A stretch of 60,847 bases of DNA, from the NCBI GenBank assembly GCA_015058405.1, contig SVCL01000179.1:1-60847 (forward strand), read 5' to 3'. Positions 53,341 through 60,847 of this stretch are shown here, in pieces. A model generated the notes under the pieces. That model had not been told where the DNA came from and searched no databases. It saw nothing but the letters and a program-made list of their open reading frames with translations. The position numbers and the translations under genes are program-made. The DNA comes from Clostridium sp. GTDB lineage: Bacteria > Bacillota > Clostridia > Clostridiales > Clostridiaceae. Numbering within the stretch: position 1 is the stretch's first letter; every line of letters begins with the position of its first letter.

Positions 53341-54516
53341 TTATACTACTTGGAATACAAAGAATTTTAAGTAATAACTTTCATCAGAGTTCCATAGTAT
53401 TGGATGGTCAGCTGATTGAGTTCTAAATTCTACTTGTCTTAAGATTCTATGAGCATCATGAGCAGCTTCATGAATAGTAGCTTTTAATAAGTCTTCACTC
53501 ATATAATGAGAACAAGAGCAAGTTATAAAGTATCCACCTGGCTTAACCATTTTTAAACCTCTAAGATTAATTTCTTTGTAACCTCTTTTTGCTCCGTTAA
53601 TAGTATTTCTTGATTTAGTGAAAGCAGGAGGATCTAATATAACAACATCAAATTCTCTTCCTTCTTTAGACCAAGTATGTAATACATCAAAAGCATTATG
53701 ACATTCAAATTTTACTATGTCTTGTAAGTTGTTAAGTTTAGCATTTCTTGTTGCACAGTCAACAGCATGCTCCGATACATCTATACCAAGTACAGACTTA
53801 GCCCCTGCAATACCTGCATTTAATGCAAATGAACCTGTATGAGTAAAGCAATCTAAAACATCTCTGTCTTTACAAATTCTATGAATTGCAGCTCTATTTT
53901 CTTTTTGGTCTAGGAAGAATCCTGTCTTTTGACCATTTTCTAAGTCAACAATGTATTTAACACCATTTTCTATAATTTGAACGTTAGTATCAAATTCTTC
54001 TGTTAAGAAACCTTTTTTTTGTTCAAGTCCTTCAATTTCTCTAGTAGCTAAATCACTTCTTTCATATACACCTTTAGCTCCATATTCATTTACAAGAATA
54101 TCAACTATTATGTCTCTATATTTATCCATACCTAAAGTTGAAATTTGAATTACATAATAATCTTCAAATTTATCTACTGTTAATCCTGGAAGTAAATCAG
54201 CTTCTCCAAAGATAAATCTACAAGAAGAAGTATCAATAACAGTTTTTCTATATTCCCAAGCAGCTTTGAATCTTCTCTTGAAAAATTCTCTATCAATTTC
54301 TTCGTCTTTATCTCTAGTCATAATTCTAATAGTTATTTTACTTCTATCATTTATATAACCTTTTCCAATGAAGTAGTTTTTGTGATTATAAACTTCAACT
54401 ATATCTCCGTTTTCATAATCTCCATCATATTCGTTAATTTCATCAATATATATCCAAGGACGTCCGCCTTCAGCTTTTTTATTTTTACCTTTATGTAAAT
54501 AAAATTTACTTGCCAT
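53341..54516 (-). CDS. RlmI/RlmK-like class I rRNA methyltransferase
   Basis: A 391-residue SAM-dependent methyltransferase of the RlmI (YccW/YwbD) family, acting on a cytosine of 23S rRNA in characterised members. An N-terminal PUA-type domain (about 5-80: GRPWIYIDEINEY) is followed by a middle domain with LLPGLTVDKFEDYYVIQIST. The catalytic Rossmann domain has motif I VLDCFTHTGSFALNAGIAGA, DVVILDPPAFTKS (motif IV) and FITCSCSHYM, with the catalytic-type Cys pair. The start is ATG 54516 (MASKFYL) with GGGAG seven to eight bases upstream; an upstream ATG at 54534 has no site. Confidence 0.9.
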   Translation of the reverse strand: MASKFYLHKGKNKKAEGGRPWIYIDEINEYDGDYENGDIVEVYNHKNYFIGKGYINDRSKITIRIMTRDKDEEIDREFFKRRFKAAWEYRKTVIDTSSCRFIFGEADLLPGLTVDKFEDYYVIQISTLGMDKYRDIIVDILVNEYGAKGVYERSDLATREIEGLEQKKGFLTEEFDTNVQIIENGVKYIVDLENGQKTGFFLDQKENRAAIHRICKDRDVLDCFTHTGSFALNAGIAGAKSVLGIDVSEHAVDCATRNAKLNNLQDIVKFECHNAFDVLHTWSKEGREFDVVILDPPAFTKSRNTINGAKRGYKEINLRGLKMVKPGGYFITCSCSHYMSEDLLKATIHEAAHDAHRILRQVEFRTQSADHPILWNSDESYYLKFFVFQVV

Positions 54517-54719
54517 TAAAAAAACTCCCTTCAAAGAATATTCTTCTAAGATTATAACAGTATTAAATAGATAATTATAGGAGCGAAATTAATTTTATTA
54601 GGTAACCTAATTACTTATTTTGTAATAAAGAGAAAAAATAAGGAAAAAACTATTGAAAATATCTTGAAACTTGATAGAATATTTTTTATAAATATCATTT
54701 AAAATGGGGGCAAATAGAA

Positions 54720-56033
54720 ATGAATACAATTGTAACAAAATTTGGAGGCAGCTCTTTAGCGGATGCTAATCAGTTTAAGAAGGTAAAGGATATTATTTAT
54801 GCAAATGAAGCTAGAAAGTATGTAGTTCCATCAGCACCTGGTAAGAGAAATAGTAAAGATACTAAGGTAACTGATTTATTATATCTTTGTCATGCTCATG
54901 TTGAAACAGGTATATCATTAGATGATGTATTTAAGCATGTAGAAGCTAGATACACTGAAATAGTTAAAGATTTGGGGTTAAGCTTTGACATTTCAAAACA
55001 TTTAAAAAAGGTTAAAGAAGATTTAGAAAATGGAGCTTCAAGAGATTATGCAGCTAGTAGAGGAGAATATTTAAATGGATTAATATTAGCTGATTATTTA
55101 GGATTTGAATTTGTAGATGCTAAGGATGTTATAGTTTTTAATGAAGATAGTTCATTAGATTTAGAAGAAACTAAAAAAGCCTTAAAAGAAAAGTTAAGTA
55201 ATATAGAAAAGGCTGTAATTCCAGGATTTTATGGTGCAGATAAGGATGGAAATATAGTTACTTTCTCAAGAGGAGGATCAGATGTTACAGGAGCACTAGT
55301 TGCTTCAAGTATAGAAGCTGAATTATATGAAAACTGGACAGACGTATCAGGATTCTTAATGGCAGATCCAAGAATTGTAGAAAATCCAAAGTCAATAAGT
55401 ACTATAACTTATAAGGAATTAAGAGAATTATCTTACATGGGGGCATCAGTGCTTCATGAAGACGCTATATTCCCTGTTAGAGAATCAGGGATTCCTATAA
55501 ATATTAAAAATACAAATAGACCTGAAGATAAGGGAACATTTATAGTACAAGATTCAGAAGTTGAAGGATGCAAGACTATAACAGGTATTGCTGGTAAGAA
55601 AGACTTTACTGTTATATCTATAGAAAAGGCTATGATGAATTCTGAACTTGGTTTCTGTAGAAAAATTCTAGGTATACTAGAAATGAATAATATATCATTT
55701 GAAAATATGCCTTCTGGAATAGATACAGTGTGTGTAGTTATTTCTGATAGTGAATTAAAGAATAAGACTAAGAAGGTAGTTGAAGAAATAAAGAGAACTT
55801 GTGATCCTGATTCTATTGTAGTTCATCCTAACATGGCTTTGATTGCTACAGTTGGTAAGGGAATGGCTAAGAATAAAGGAGTAGCAGCAAAGGTATTTGA
55901 TGCTTTATATAAGGCAGATGTAAATATTAGAATGATAGATCAAGGATCATCAGAAATGAACATTCTTGTAGGAATAGAAAATGATGATTTCGAAAATGCT
56001 ATAAAAGCTATTTATAAGAAGTTTAATGATTAG
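54720..56033 (+). CDS. lysC: Aspartate kinase
   Basis: Phosphorylates aspartate, first step to lysine, threonine, methionine and diaminopimelate for the cell wall. The 437 residues comprise an amino-acid-kinase domain (KFGGSSLADANQFKKV at the start; GFYGADKDGNIVTFSRGGSD; WTDVSGFLMADPRIV) and two C-terminal ACT domains (about 295-437, ending IRMIDQGSSEMNILVGIEND) for feedback control. AAAATGGGGGC precedes the ATG. No lysine riboswitch or T-box is seen upstream, so control is probably allosteric. No clear terminator follows. Confidence 0.96.
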   Translation: MNTIVTKFGGSSLADANQFKKVKDIIYANEARKYVVPSAPGKRNSKDTKVTDLLYLCHAHVETGISLDDVFKHVEARYTEIVKDLGLSFDISKHLKKVKEDLENGASRDYAASRGEYLNGLILADYLGFEFVDAKDVIVFNEDSSLDLEETKKALKEKLSNIEKAVIPGFYGADKDGNIVTFSRGGSDVTGALVASSIEAELYENWTDVSGFLMADPRIVENPKSISTITYKELRELSYMGASVLHEDAIFPVRESGIPINIKNTNRPEDKGTFIVQDSEVEGCKTITGIAGKKDFTVISIEKAMMNSELGFCRKILGILEMNNISFENMPSGIDTVCVVISDSELKNKTKKVVEEIKRTCDPDSIVVHPNMALIATVGKGMAKNKGVAAKVFDALYKADVNIRMIDQGSSEMNILVGIENDDFENAIKAIYKKFND

Positions 56034-56115
56034 ATGTTATGGTAACTAAAAAAGAGAAAAGTTATTTTGGGATGTTGTAAGGTCTTTAAGATAAAAATTA
56101 TTTTTAAAAAGTAAA

Positions 56116-56231
56116 AGGCCAACCTACGGGGAATAGGTTGGCTGGGAGATATAATCGCCTAAACAATAAGTTATTGGGATTCCCTTATGAGTACAAATGA
56201 TAACTCGATAAGGATTGGTTTTATTAATGTT
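56116..56231 (+). ncRNA. Candidate structured RNA of unknown family
   Basis: In the 541-base gap between lysC and the TudS-like remnant, about 115 bases contain three consecutive stable hairpins. They are GCCAACCTA/TAGGTTGGC (loop CGGGGAA), GGGA/TCCC enclosing CAAT/ATTG, and CCTTAT/ATAAGG enclosing GAG/CTC. The two ends (AAGGCCAA with TTGGTTTT) could close a multi-branch structure. GC content is clearly above the flanks. A weaker hairpin GGATAG/CTATCC follows at 56278. I recognise no Rfam class. The rest of the gap is AT-rich and shows nothing else. Confidence 0.5.
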
Positions 56232-56574
56232 ATTTTTTATGTACTATATACAAATACAATTAAAAAATAAGGGGAGCGGATAGATATTAACTATCCTTGA
56301 CTATATTAAAACATTTTAAAAAAAGTAAGTCAATGTAAATTTATAGAATTTATTAAATATGATTAACGCTTTGTAAAAAATTAGACGAAATTCACATTAA
56401 AACTAGAAAAATGTCGTTTAAACAAATAAAAAAGTTAAAAGTCGACAAAATGTAATCGAATTATTATAAAAATTAATTATTTATATATTAATCAAATTTT
56501 TCAAAGGATATACGTGTACAAGGTAGGGAATAATAATTTTAAAGTTAATTGTTTTTAAGAGGAGTGGTTTAATA

Positions 56575-56872
56575 ATGTCCAATAAAAAACGTTACTTTGT
56601 TATTATATCTCATTGCTTATTAAATCAAGCAACTAGAGTACATTTGCTTGGCAAGAGATTTCCCTTATGTAAAGAAATTGTTAATCACTTTTTAGAAAAA
56701 AGTATTAGTATTATTCAATTACCTTGTCCAGAATTTACTGCTATGGGGTATATAAGAAATCCACAAGGAAGACAGCAATATTAAGGGGGATGTGGGAGAA
56801 GACTTCAAGAAAGAAGGTTTAATGTTTCCTACATTAGCTCATGCCTAAGAGAAAGCTTTAAAATTTTTATAA
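56575..56872 (+). pseudogene. Broken TudS-related (DUF523-like) gene
   Basis: The first frame (56575-56784, good AGGAG site) encodes VIISHCLLNQATRVHLLGKR then SIIQLPCPEFTAMGYIR and PQGRQQY, the start of the CD3072-type TudS-related family (putative desulfidase, Fe-S cysteines in SHCLLN and LPCPE). A stop follows. In another frame come GEDFKKEGLMFP and, after one more stop, EKALKFL, matching the expected family tail. The centre with the third cluster cysteine is deleted, so it is not functional. Confidence 0.7.
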
Positions 56873-56952
56873 TAATATCTAACACAAACTAATTTACTAT
56901 TTAGATAATTGACAAATATTGAAATTATGAATATAATTAATTACATTAAAAA

Positions 56953-57212
56953 CTATGATTAGGAAAAGTAATTAAGTAGTCTACTTTTAGAGAGTAACTG
57001 GTTGGTGCAAAGTTATATAGAAGCTTAATGAATATCACCTAGGAGTTGGAAATTGAACAGCTTATAGCTAATTAGGTTTTCCCGTTAGCCTGCGTTAAAG
57101 GATAGAGTATGGAAGTACTTGAGATAAACGTCTAACTTATTATACAATGACGTATAACCATAGGTGGTATAGCGAATACAACTTCGTCCTTTTGGGATGG
57201 AGTTTTTTTTAT
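56953..57212 (+). promoter_or_regulatory. T-box leader (isoleucine) of ileS
   Basis: The leader has the T-box opening (GATTAGGAAAAGTAATTAAG), AGAGAG and the Stem I apical part GGTTGGTGCAAAG. The specifier loop GAATATCACC reads ATC (Ile, 57034-57036). The antiterminator T-box sequence is AGGTGGTATAGCG (57162-57174). The terminator is AACTTCGTCC/GGGATGGAGTT followed by T8 (57180-57210). Uncharged tRNA-Ile should pair with the specifier and the T-box bulge to allow read-through into ileS. Confidence 0.93.
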
Positions 57213-57298
57213 GCATATATATTTACCCGTGTGTAATATCACAAGGAAAAGTAAATACTTTAAAAAGGTAGTATAAAAATTAGAGAGGAGTATCTTAA

Positions 57299-60200
57299 AT
57301 GTACAAAAAAGTTGAACTTTCAAACGGTTTTGTTGGTATGGAAAAAGAAGTAGCAGACCTTTGGAAAGCAAAAAATGTTATTAAGAAAAATTTTGATATG
57401 AATCAAGATGGTGAATATTTCACTTTCTATGATGGACCTCCAACAGCAAATGGTAAGCCACACGTAGGACATATCTTAACAAGAGTTATGAAAGATATTA
57501 TCCCAAGATACAAAGTTATGAAGGGATATAAAGTTATAAGAAAAGCAGGTTGGGATACTCACGGTCTTCCAGTTGAGCTTGAAATTGAAAAGAAACTTGG
57601 AATTTCAGGTAAGGAACAAATAGAAGAATACGGAGTAGAAAAATTCGTAAAAGAATGTAAGGACAGTGTTTTCACATATGTTAGCATGTGGGAAAAGATG
57701 ACTGAACAAATAGGATACTGGGTTGATATGGATGATCCATATGTAACTTATCATAATCCATACATTGAATCAGTATGGTGGGCATTAAAACAAATGTGGA
57801 ATAAGGAACTTTTATATGAAGGACATAAGGTAATGCCATACTGCCCAAGATGTGGGACTGCTTTATCTTCACACGAAGTTGCTCAAGGATATAAGGATGT
57901 TAAGGATTTAACTGCTATAGCTAAGTTTAAGGTTTCTGGAGAAGAAAATAAATATATCTTAGCTTGGACAACAACTCCTTGGACATTACCATCAAACTTA
58001 GCACTTTGTATAAACAAAGCTTACACTTATATAGAAGCTAAGGTAGGAGATGAAGTTTACGTTTTAGCTAAGGATCTTGCAGATAAGGTTCTTGGAGAAG
58101 ACTATGAAATAGTTAAGGAATTTAACGGTTCAGAATTATTAGGAACTAAATATGAACAATTAATGCCTTTTGGTAAAGTTGAAGGTAAGGCTTTTGAAGT
58201 AATTCATGGTGATTACGTAACTTTAACAGATGGTACTGGTATAGTTCATATAGCACCAGCTTATGGTGAAGACGATAGTTTAGTTGCTAAGGCTAACGGA
58301 ATAACATTTATAAACTTAGTTGATAAAGAAGGTAAATTCGTAGAAGAAGTTACTCCATGGGCAGGAAAGTTTGTTAAGAAATGTGATGAAAGCATCTGTA
58401 AATGGTTAGAAGAAAACAATAAGCTATTTAAATCAGAAAGACATCTACATTCATATCCACACTGCTGGAGATGCGACACACCACTTCTTTACTATCCAAA
58501 GGAAAGCTGGTTTGTTAGAATGTCTTCTTTAAGAGACAAACTTCTAGAAAACAATAATAAGATTAATTGGTATCCAGATAACATTAGAACAGGTAGATTT
58601 GGTAAGTTCCTTGAAAATGTTATTGACTGGGGTATCTCAAGAGATAGATATTGGGGAACACCACTTCCAATTTGGGAATGTGAATGTGGCCACAAAGAAT
58701 GTATAGGAAGCATTGAAGAACTTAAGGAAAAAGGAATTAACGTTCCAGATGATATAGAACTTCATAAACCATACATTGATAATGTTCATTTAAAATGTCC
58801 TCACTGTGGAAAGGAAATGCATAGAGTTAAAGAAGTTATTGACTGCTGGTTTGATTCAGGTTCAATGCCATTTGCTCAATTACATTATCCATTTGAAAAT
58901 AAGGAATTATTTGAACAAAACTACCCAGCTCAATTTATATCAGAAGCTGTAGACCAAACTAGAGGATGGTTCTATACATTACTTGCTATATCAACAGCAG
59001 TATTTGATAGAAATCCATTTGAAAACTGTATAGTTTTAGGTCACGTTCTTGATAAGAAGGGCTTAAAGATGTCTAAGTCAAAGGGTAACGTAGTAGATCC
59101 ATTTGAAGTATTAGCTTCTCAAGGAGCAGATGCTACAAGATGGCATTTCTATACTGCAAGTGCACCATGGCTTCCAACTAGATTCTCAACTGATGATGTA
59201 GGGGAATCACAAAGAAAGTTCTTAAGTACATTATGGAATGTATACTCATTCTATGTACTTTATGCAGATATAGATGGATTCAATCCATTAAACTACAAAG
59301 ATTTCAAATCTGAAAATGTAATGGATAAATGGATAATGTCTAAGTTAAATACATTAGTTAAAGATGTAGATGCTAAGCTTGATTCATACGATATAACAAG
59401 TGCAGCTCTTAAGATAGAAAGCTTCACTGATGAATTATCAAACTGGTATGTAAGAAGAAACAGAGCTAGATACTGGTCACAAGAATTAACTGATGACAAG
59501 ATAGGAGCATACGTAACTTTATATAGAGTATTAGTTACTTTAGCACAAGTTGCAGCACCATTTGTACCATTCATAACTGAAGAAATCTATCAAAACTTAG
59601 TAGTTAATTTAGATAAGGATGCAAAAGAAAGTATTCACTTATGTGCTTGGCCAAAGGTTGATGAAGAAGCTATAAATAAAGATCTTGAAAAAGAAATGGA
59701 TTTAGCTTACACAATAGTTAAACTTGGTAGAAGTGCAAGAAATGGAGCTAACATAAAGAACAGACAGCCACTTTCTGAAATATTAGTTTCTGTAGCATCA
59801 CTTCCTGAATACTATGGAGATATAATAACTGATGAGTTAAACATAAAGAATATTAAGTTTGGTGCTGACCTTTCAGAACATGTTAACTTTGAACTTAAGC
59901 CAAACTTACCTGTACTTGGTAGAGCTTATGGTAAGCTAATCCCAGGTATAAGAAAAGAAATTGCTGCTAAGAACCAAATGGAATTAGCTCAAAAGCTTAA
60001 GAGTGGTAACGTAGAAGTTATTAATGTTGACGGAACTGAAATAGAATTAAACTCAGAAAACATTCTTGTAACAATGCAAGGTCTAGAAGGTTATGCATTT
60101 GCTGGTGAAGGTGAAATCGGAGTTGTTCTAGATACTCATATTACTGATGAATTAAGAGAAGAAGGTCACGTAAGAGAAATGATTTCTAAGATTCAAAATA

Positions 60201-60412
60201 TGAGAAAAGAAAAAGGTTTCGAAGTAGCAGATAAGATAACTCTTTATGTTGCAAACAATGATATGTTAACAGCTGTAGTTAAGAAGTTTGAAGATACAAT
60301 CAAGAAAGAAACTTTAACTGTTGAAGTTGTATACGGAAAAGATGGGGTTAACTACAATGAAACTACTATAAACGGCGAAAAGCTAGATATGGATGTTGAA
60401 GTAGTTAGATAG
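57299..60412 (+). CDS. ileS: Isoleucyl-tRNA synthetase
   Basis: Charges tRNA-Ile. The 1037-residue class I synthetase has the HIGH-type motif [11 protein letters not shown] (about 47-57), the editing domain (about 190-390, including [18 protein letters not shown]), [23 protein letters not shown] (about 592-599) and a C-terminal anticodon domain. It is longer than the usual bacterial type (about 920-930) and ends in a long helical/beta region, matching the eukaryote-like 'type 2' IleS group. That type is associated with low mupirocin sensitivity in other bacteria; this is inference here. GAGAGGAG precedes the ATG. Control is by the T-box. Confidence 0.96.
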   Translation: MYKKVELSNGFVGMEKEVADLWKAKNVIKKNFDMNQDGEYFTFYDGPPTANGKPHVGHILTRVMKDIIPRYKVMKGYKVIRKAGWDTHGLPVELEIEKKLGISGKEQIEEYGVEKFVKECKDSVFTYVSMWEKMTEQIGYWVDMDDPYVTYHNPYIESVWWALKQMWNKELLYEGHKVMPYCPRCGTALSSHEVAQGYKDVKDLTAIAKFKVSGEENKYILAWTTTPWTLPSNLALCINKAYTYIEAKVGDEVYVLAKDLADKVLGEDYEIVKEFNGSELLGTKYEQLMPFGKVEGKAFEVIHGDYVTLTDGTGIVHIAPAYGEDDSLVAKANGITFINLVDKEGKFVEEVTPWAGKFVKKCDESICKWLEENNKLFKSERHLHSYPHCWRCDTPLLYYPKESWFVRMSSLRDKLLENNNKINWYPDNIRTGRFGKFLENVIDWGISRDRYWGTPLPIWECECGHKECIGSIEELKEKGINVPDDIELHKPYIDNVHLKCPHCGKEMHRVKEVIDCWFDSGSMPFAQLHYPFENKELFEQNYPAQFISEAVDQTRGWFYTLLAISTAVFDRNPFENCIVLGHVLDKKGLKMSKSKGNVVDPFEVLASQGADATRWHFYTASAPWLPTRFSTDDVGESQRKFLSTLWNVYSFYVLYADIDGFNPLNYKDFKSENVMDKWIMSKLNTLVKDVDAKLDSYDITSAALKIESFTDELSNWYVRRNRARYWSQELTDDKIGAYVTLYRVLVTLAQVAAPFVPFITEEIYQNLVVNLDKDAKESIHLCAWPKVDEEAINKDLEKEMDLAYTIVKLGRSARNGANIKNRQPLSEILVSVASLPEYYGDIITDELNIKNIKFGADLSEHVNFELKPNLPVLGRAYGKLIPGIRKEIAAKNQMELAQKLKSGNVEVINVDGTEIELNSENILVTMQGLEGYAFAGEGEIGVVLDTHITDELREEGHVREMISKIQNMRKEKGFEVADKITLYVANNDMLTAVVKKFEDTIKKETLTVEVVYGKDGVNYNETTINGEKLDMDVEVVR

Positions 60413-60430
60413 AACCATAATATATAAGAC

Positions 60431-60482
60431 AAAAAGCTATAGAATAGACTATTGTTAATAGTTCCGTTCTATAGTTTTTTTT
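60431..60482 (+). terminator. Terminator of ileS
   Basis: AAAGCTATAGAA pairs with TTCTATAGTTT (one G-T), with inner ACTATT/AATAGT, followed by T8. Confidence 0.85.
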
Positions 60483-60673
60483 AATATATATGTATTTTAA
60501 ACTTTTTTTATGATTTAAGATAAATATGTGAATTTTTTTCAGTAAAGTGGGGAAAATTATAATGTTTATAATAATAAAAAGAATAAAATTGTAAAGAATT
60601 TACTGAATTTGTGTGTATACTATAATAGTGCATTTTTACTTGAATAATTTTACAGTTGAATAAAAAGCAAACT

Positions 60674-60847
60674 TTAATAAGCTATTTTTAATGACTCAAA
60701 AATTTTTTCTATAGGTCTACCGTTTGCGGCAGCATCATAAATATATCTAACTTTAGATTTTTCTAAATCCTTCTTTGCAGCTTTATAGCCACTATTAAAG
60801 TGATGGCAATCAGTAGAATACATTTTGCAATACGTATAATTTACTAA
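60674..60847 (-). CDS. C-terminal part of an unknown protein (cut by window edge)
   Basis: A minus-strand frame open to the window end stops at 60674. The 57 visible residues include DCHHFNSGYKAAKKDLEKSK, VRYIYDAAANGRPIEKIFE and end in SLKIAY. The basic, helical composition looks like a real protein end. An in-frame ATG near 60823 lacks a ribosome site, so the gene probably continues beyond the window. The gap 60483-60673 is AT-rich with no other gene seen. Family not recognised. Confidence 0.6.
   Translation of the reverse strand, partial: LVNYTYCKMYSTDCHHFNSGYKAAKKDLEKSKVRYIYDAAANGRPIEKIFESLKIAY

Noticed and set aside
56116..56231. 6S RNA, SRP RNA or a known riboswitch
   Set aside because: Tandem hairpins do not match the single long bulged hairpin of 6S, the SRP GGAAG loop or the known riboswitch cores I can recall; left as unassigned.
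1..60847. CRISPR array or cas genes to accompany the Card1-like nuclease
   Set aside because: Scanned for regularly spaced repeats and cas-like proteins; none seen in this window.

Overview
The window looks like chromosome of a low-GC, anaerobic, spore-forming Clostridium (cluster I type). Evidence: very AT-rich DNA with AGA/ATA/TTA-biased codons, an oxygen-sensitive [FeFe] hydrogenase, a spore-cortex germination pair (Csp-like protease plus SleC), FeoAB iron uptake, T-box and PyrR RNA control, and strong GGAGG ribosome-binding sites. No phage, plasmid, rRNA or CRISPR array is visible; species cannot be fixed from the sequence alone.

Layout. 1-2.5 kb: end of an unknown gene, tRNA-Arg(ACG), an orphan CARF/DUF1887 (Card1-like) nuclease, psd. 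2.6-8.2 kb: TetR regulator, [FeFe] hydrogenase, a scrambled NlpC/P60 cell-wall hydrolase remnant, an ABC-F protein, a YbaK-type deacylase. 8.2-16.4 kb: hemolysin-III family membrane protein divergent from a DUF1836/ABC-class ATPase pair (sharing a repeated palindrome), an MCP with an orphan solute-binding lipoprotein, a YjiH transporter. 16.6-29.4 kb: HAD phosphatases, a palindromic repeat element that truncates a gene, YjbQ, AI-2E transporter, proBA, alpha/beta hydrolase, GNAT, a decaying VTC/DUF4956/DUF4353 locus, feoAB, SDR, and a broken CmpB-like gene. 29.4-37.5 kb: PHP phosphatase, PyrR-attenuated carAB, an SOS-boxed small gene, HD-GYP, murI. 37.6-40.5 kb: a leaderless bacteriocin system. 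40.6-48.5 kb: STAS-like DUF4325, cyclophilin, DUF3783, XRE regulator, csp-sleC, the second palindromic element, radical SAM, YkvI. 48.5-60.8 kb: lipoprotein, radical SAM/ComB/DUF1643 run, orphan protein, GNAT remnant, RlmI-like methyltransferase, lysC, an unexplained structured intergenic segment, a broken TudS-like gene, T-box plus ileS, and a truncated final gene.

The most notable system is at 37.63-40.52 kb: a 43-residue leaderless peptide of the aureocin A53/lacticin Q/BHT-B type, too short for routine ORF calling, behind a consensus promoter, followed by an ABC ATPase, a large multi-membrane permease and a 55-residue two-helix membrane protein. These read as producer peptide, export and/or self-protection transporter, and candidate immunity protein. 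Other accessory signals are the orphan Card1-like nuclease beside a tRNA, two copies of a roughly 240 bp palindromic element, a small gene with two LexA-type boxes, and seven decayed genes or loci, which together suggest ongoing local genome reduction.
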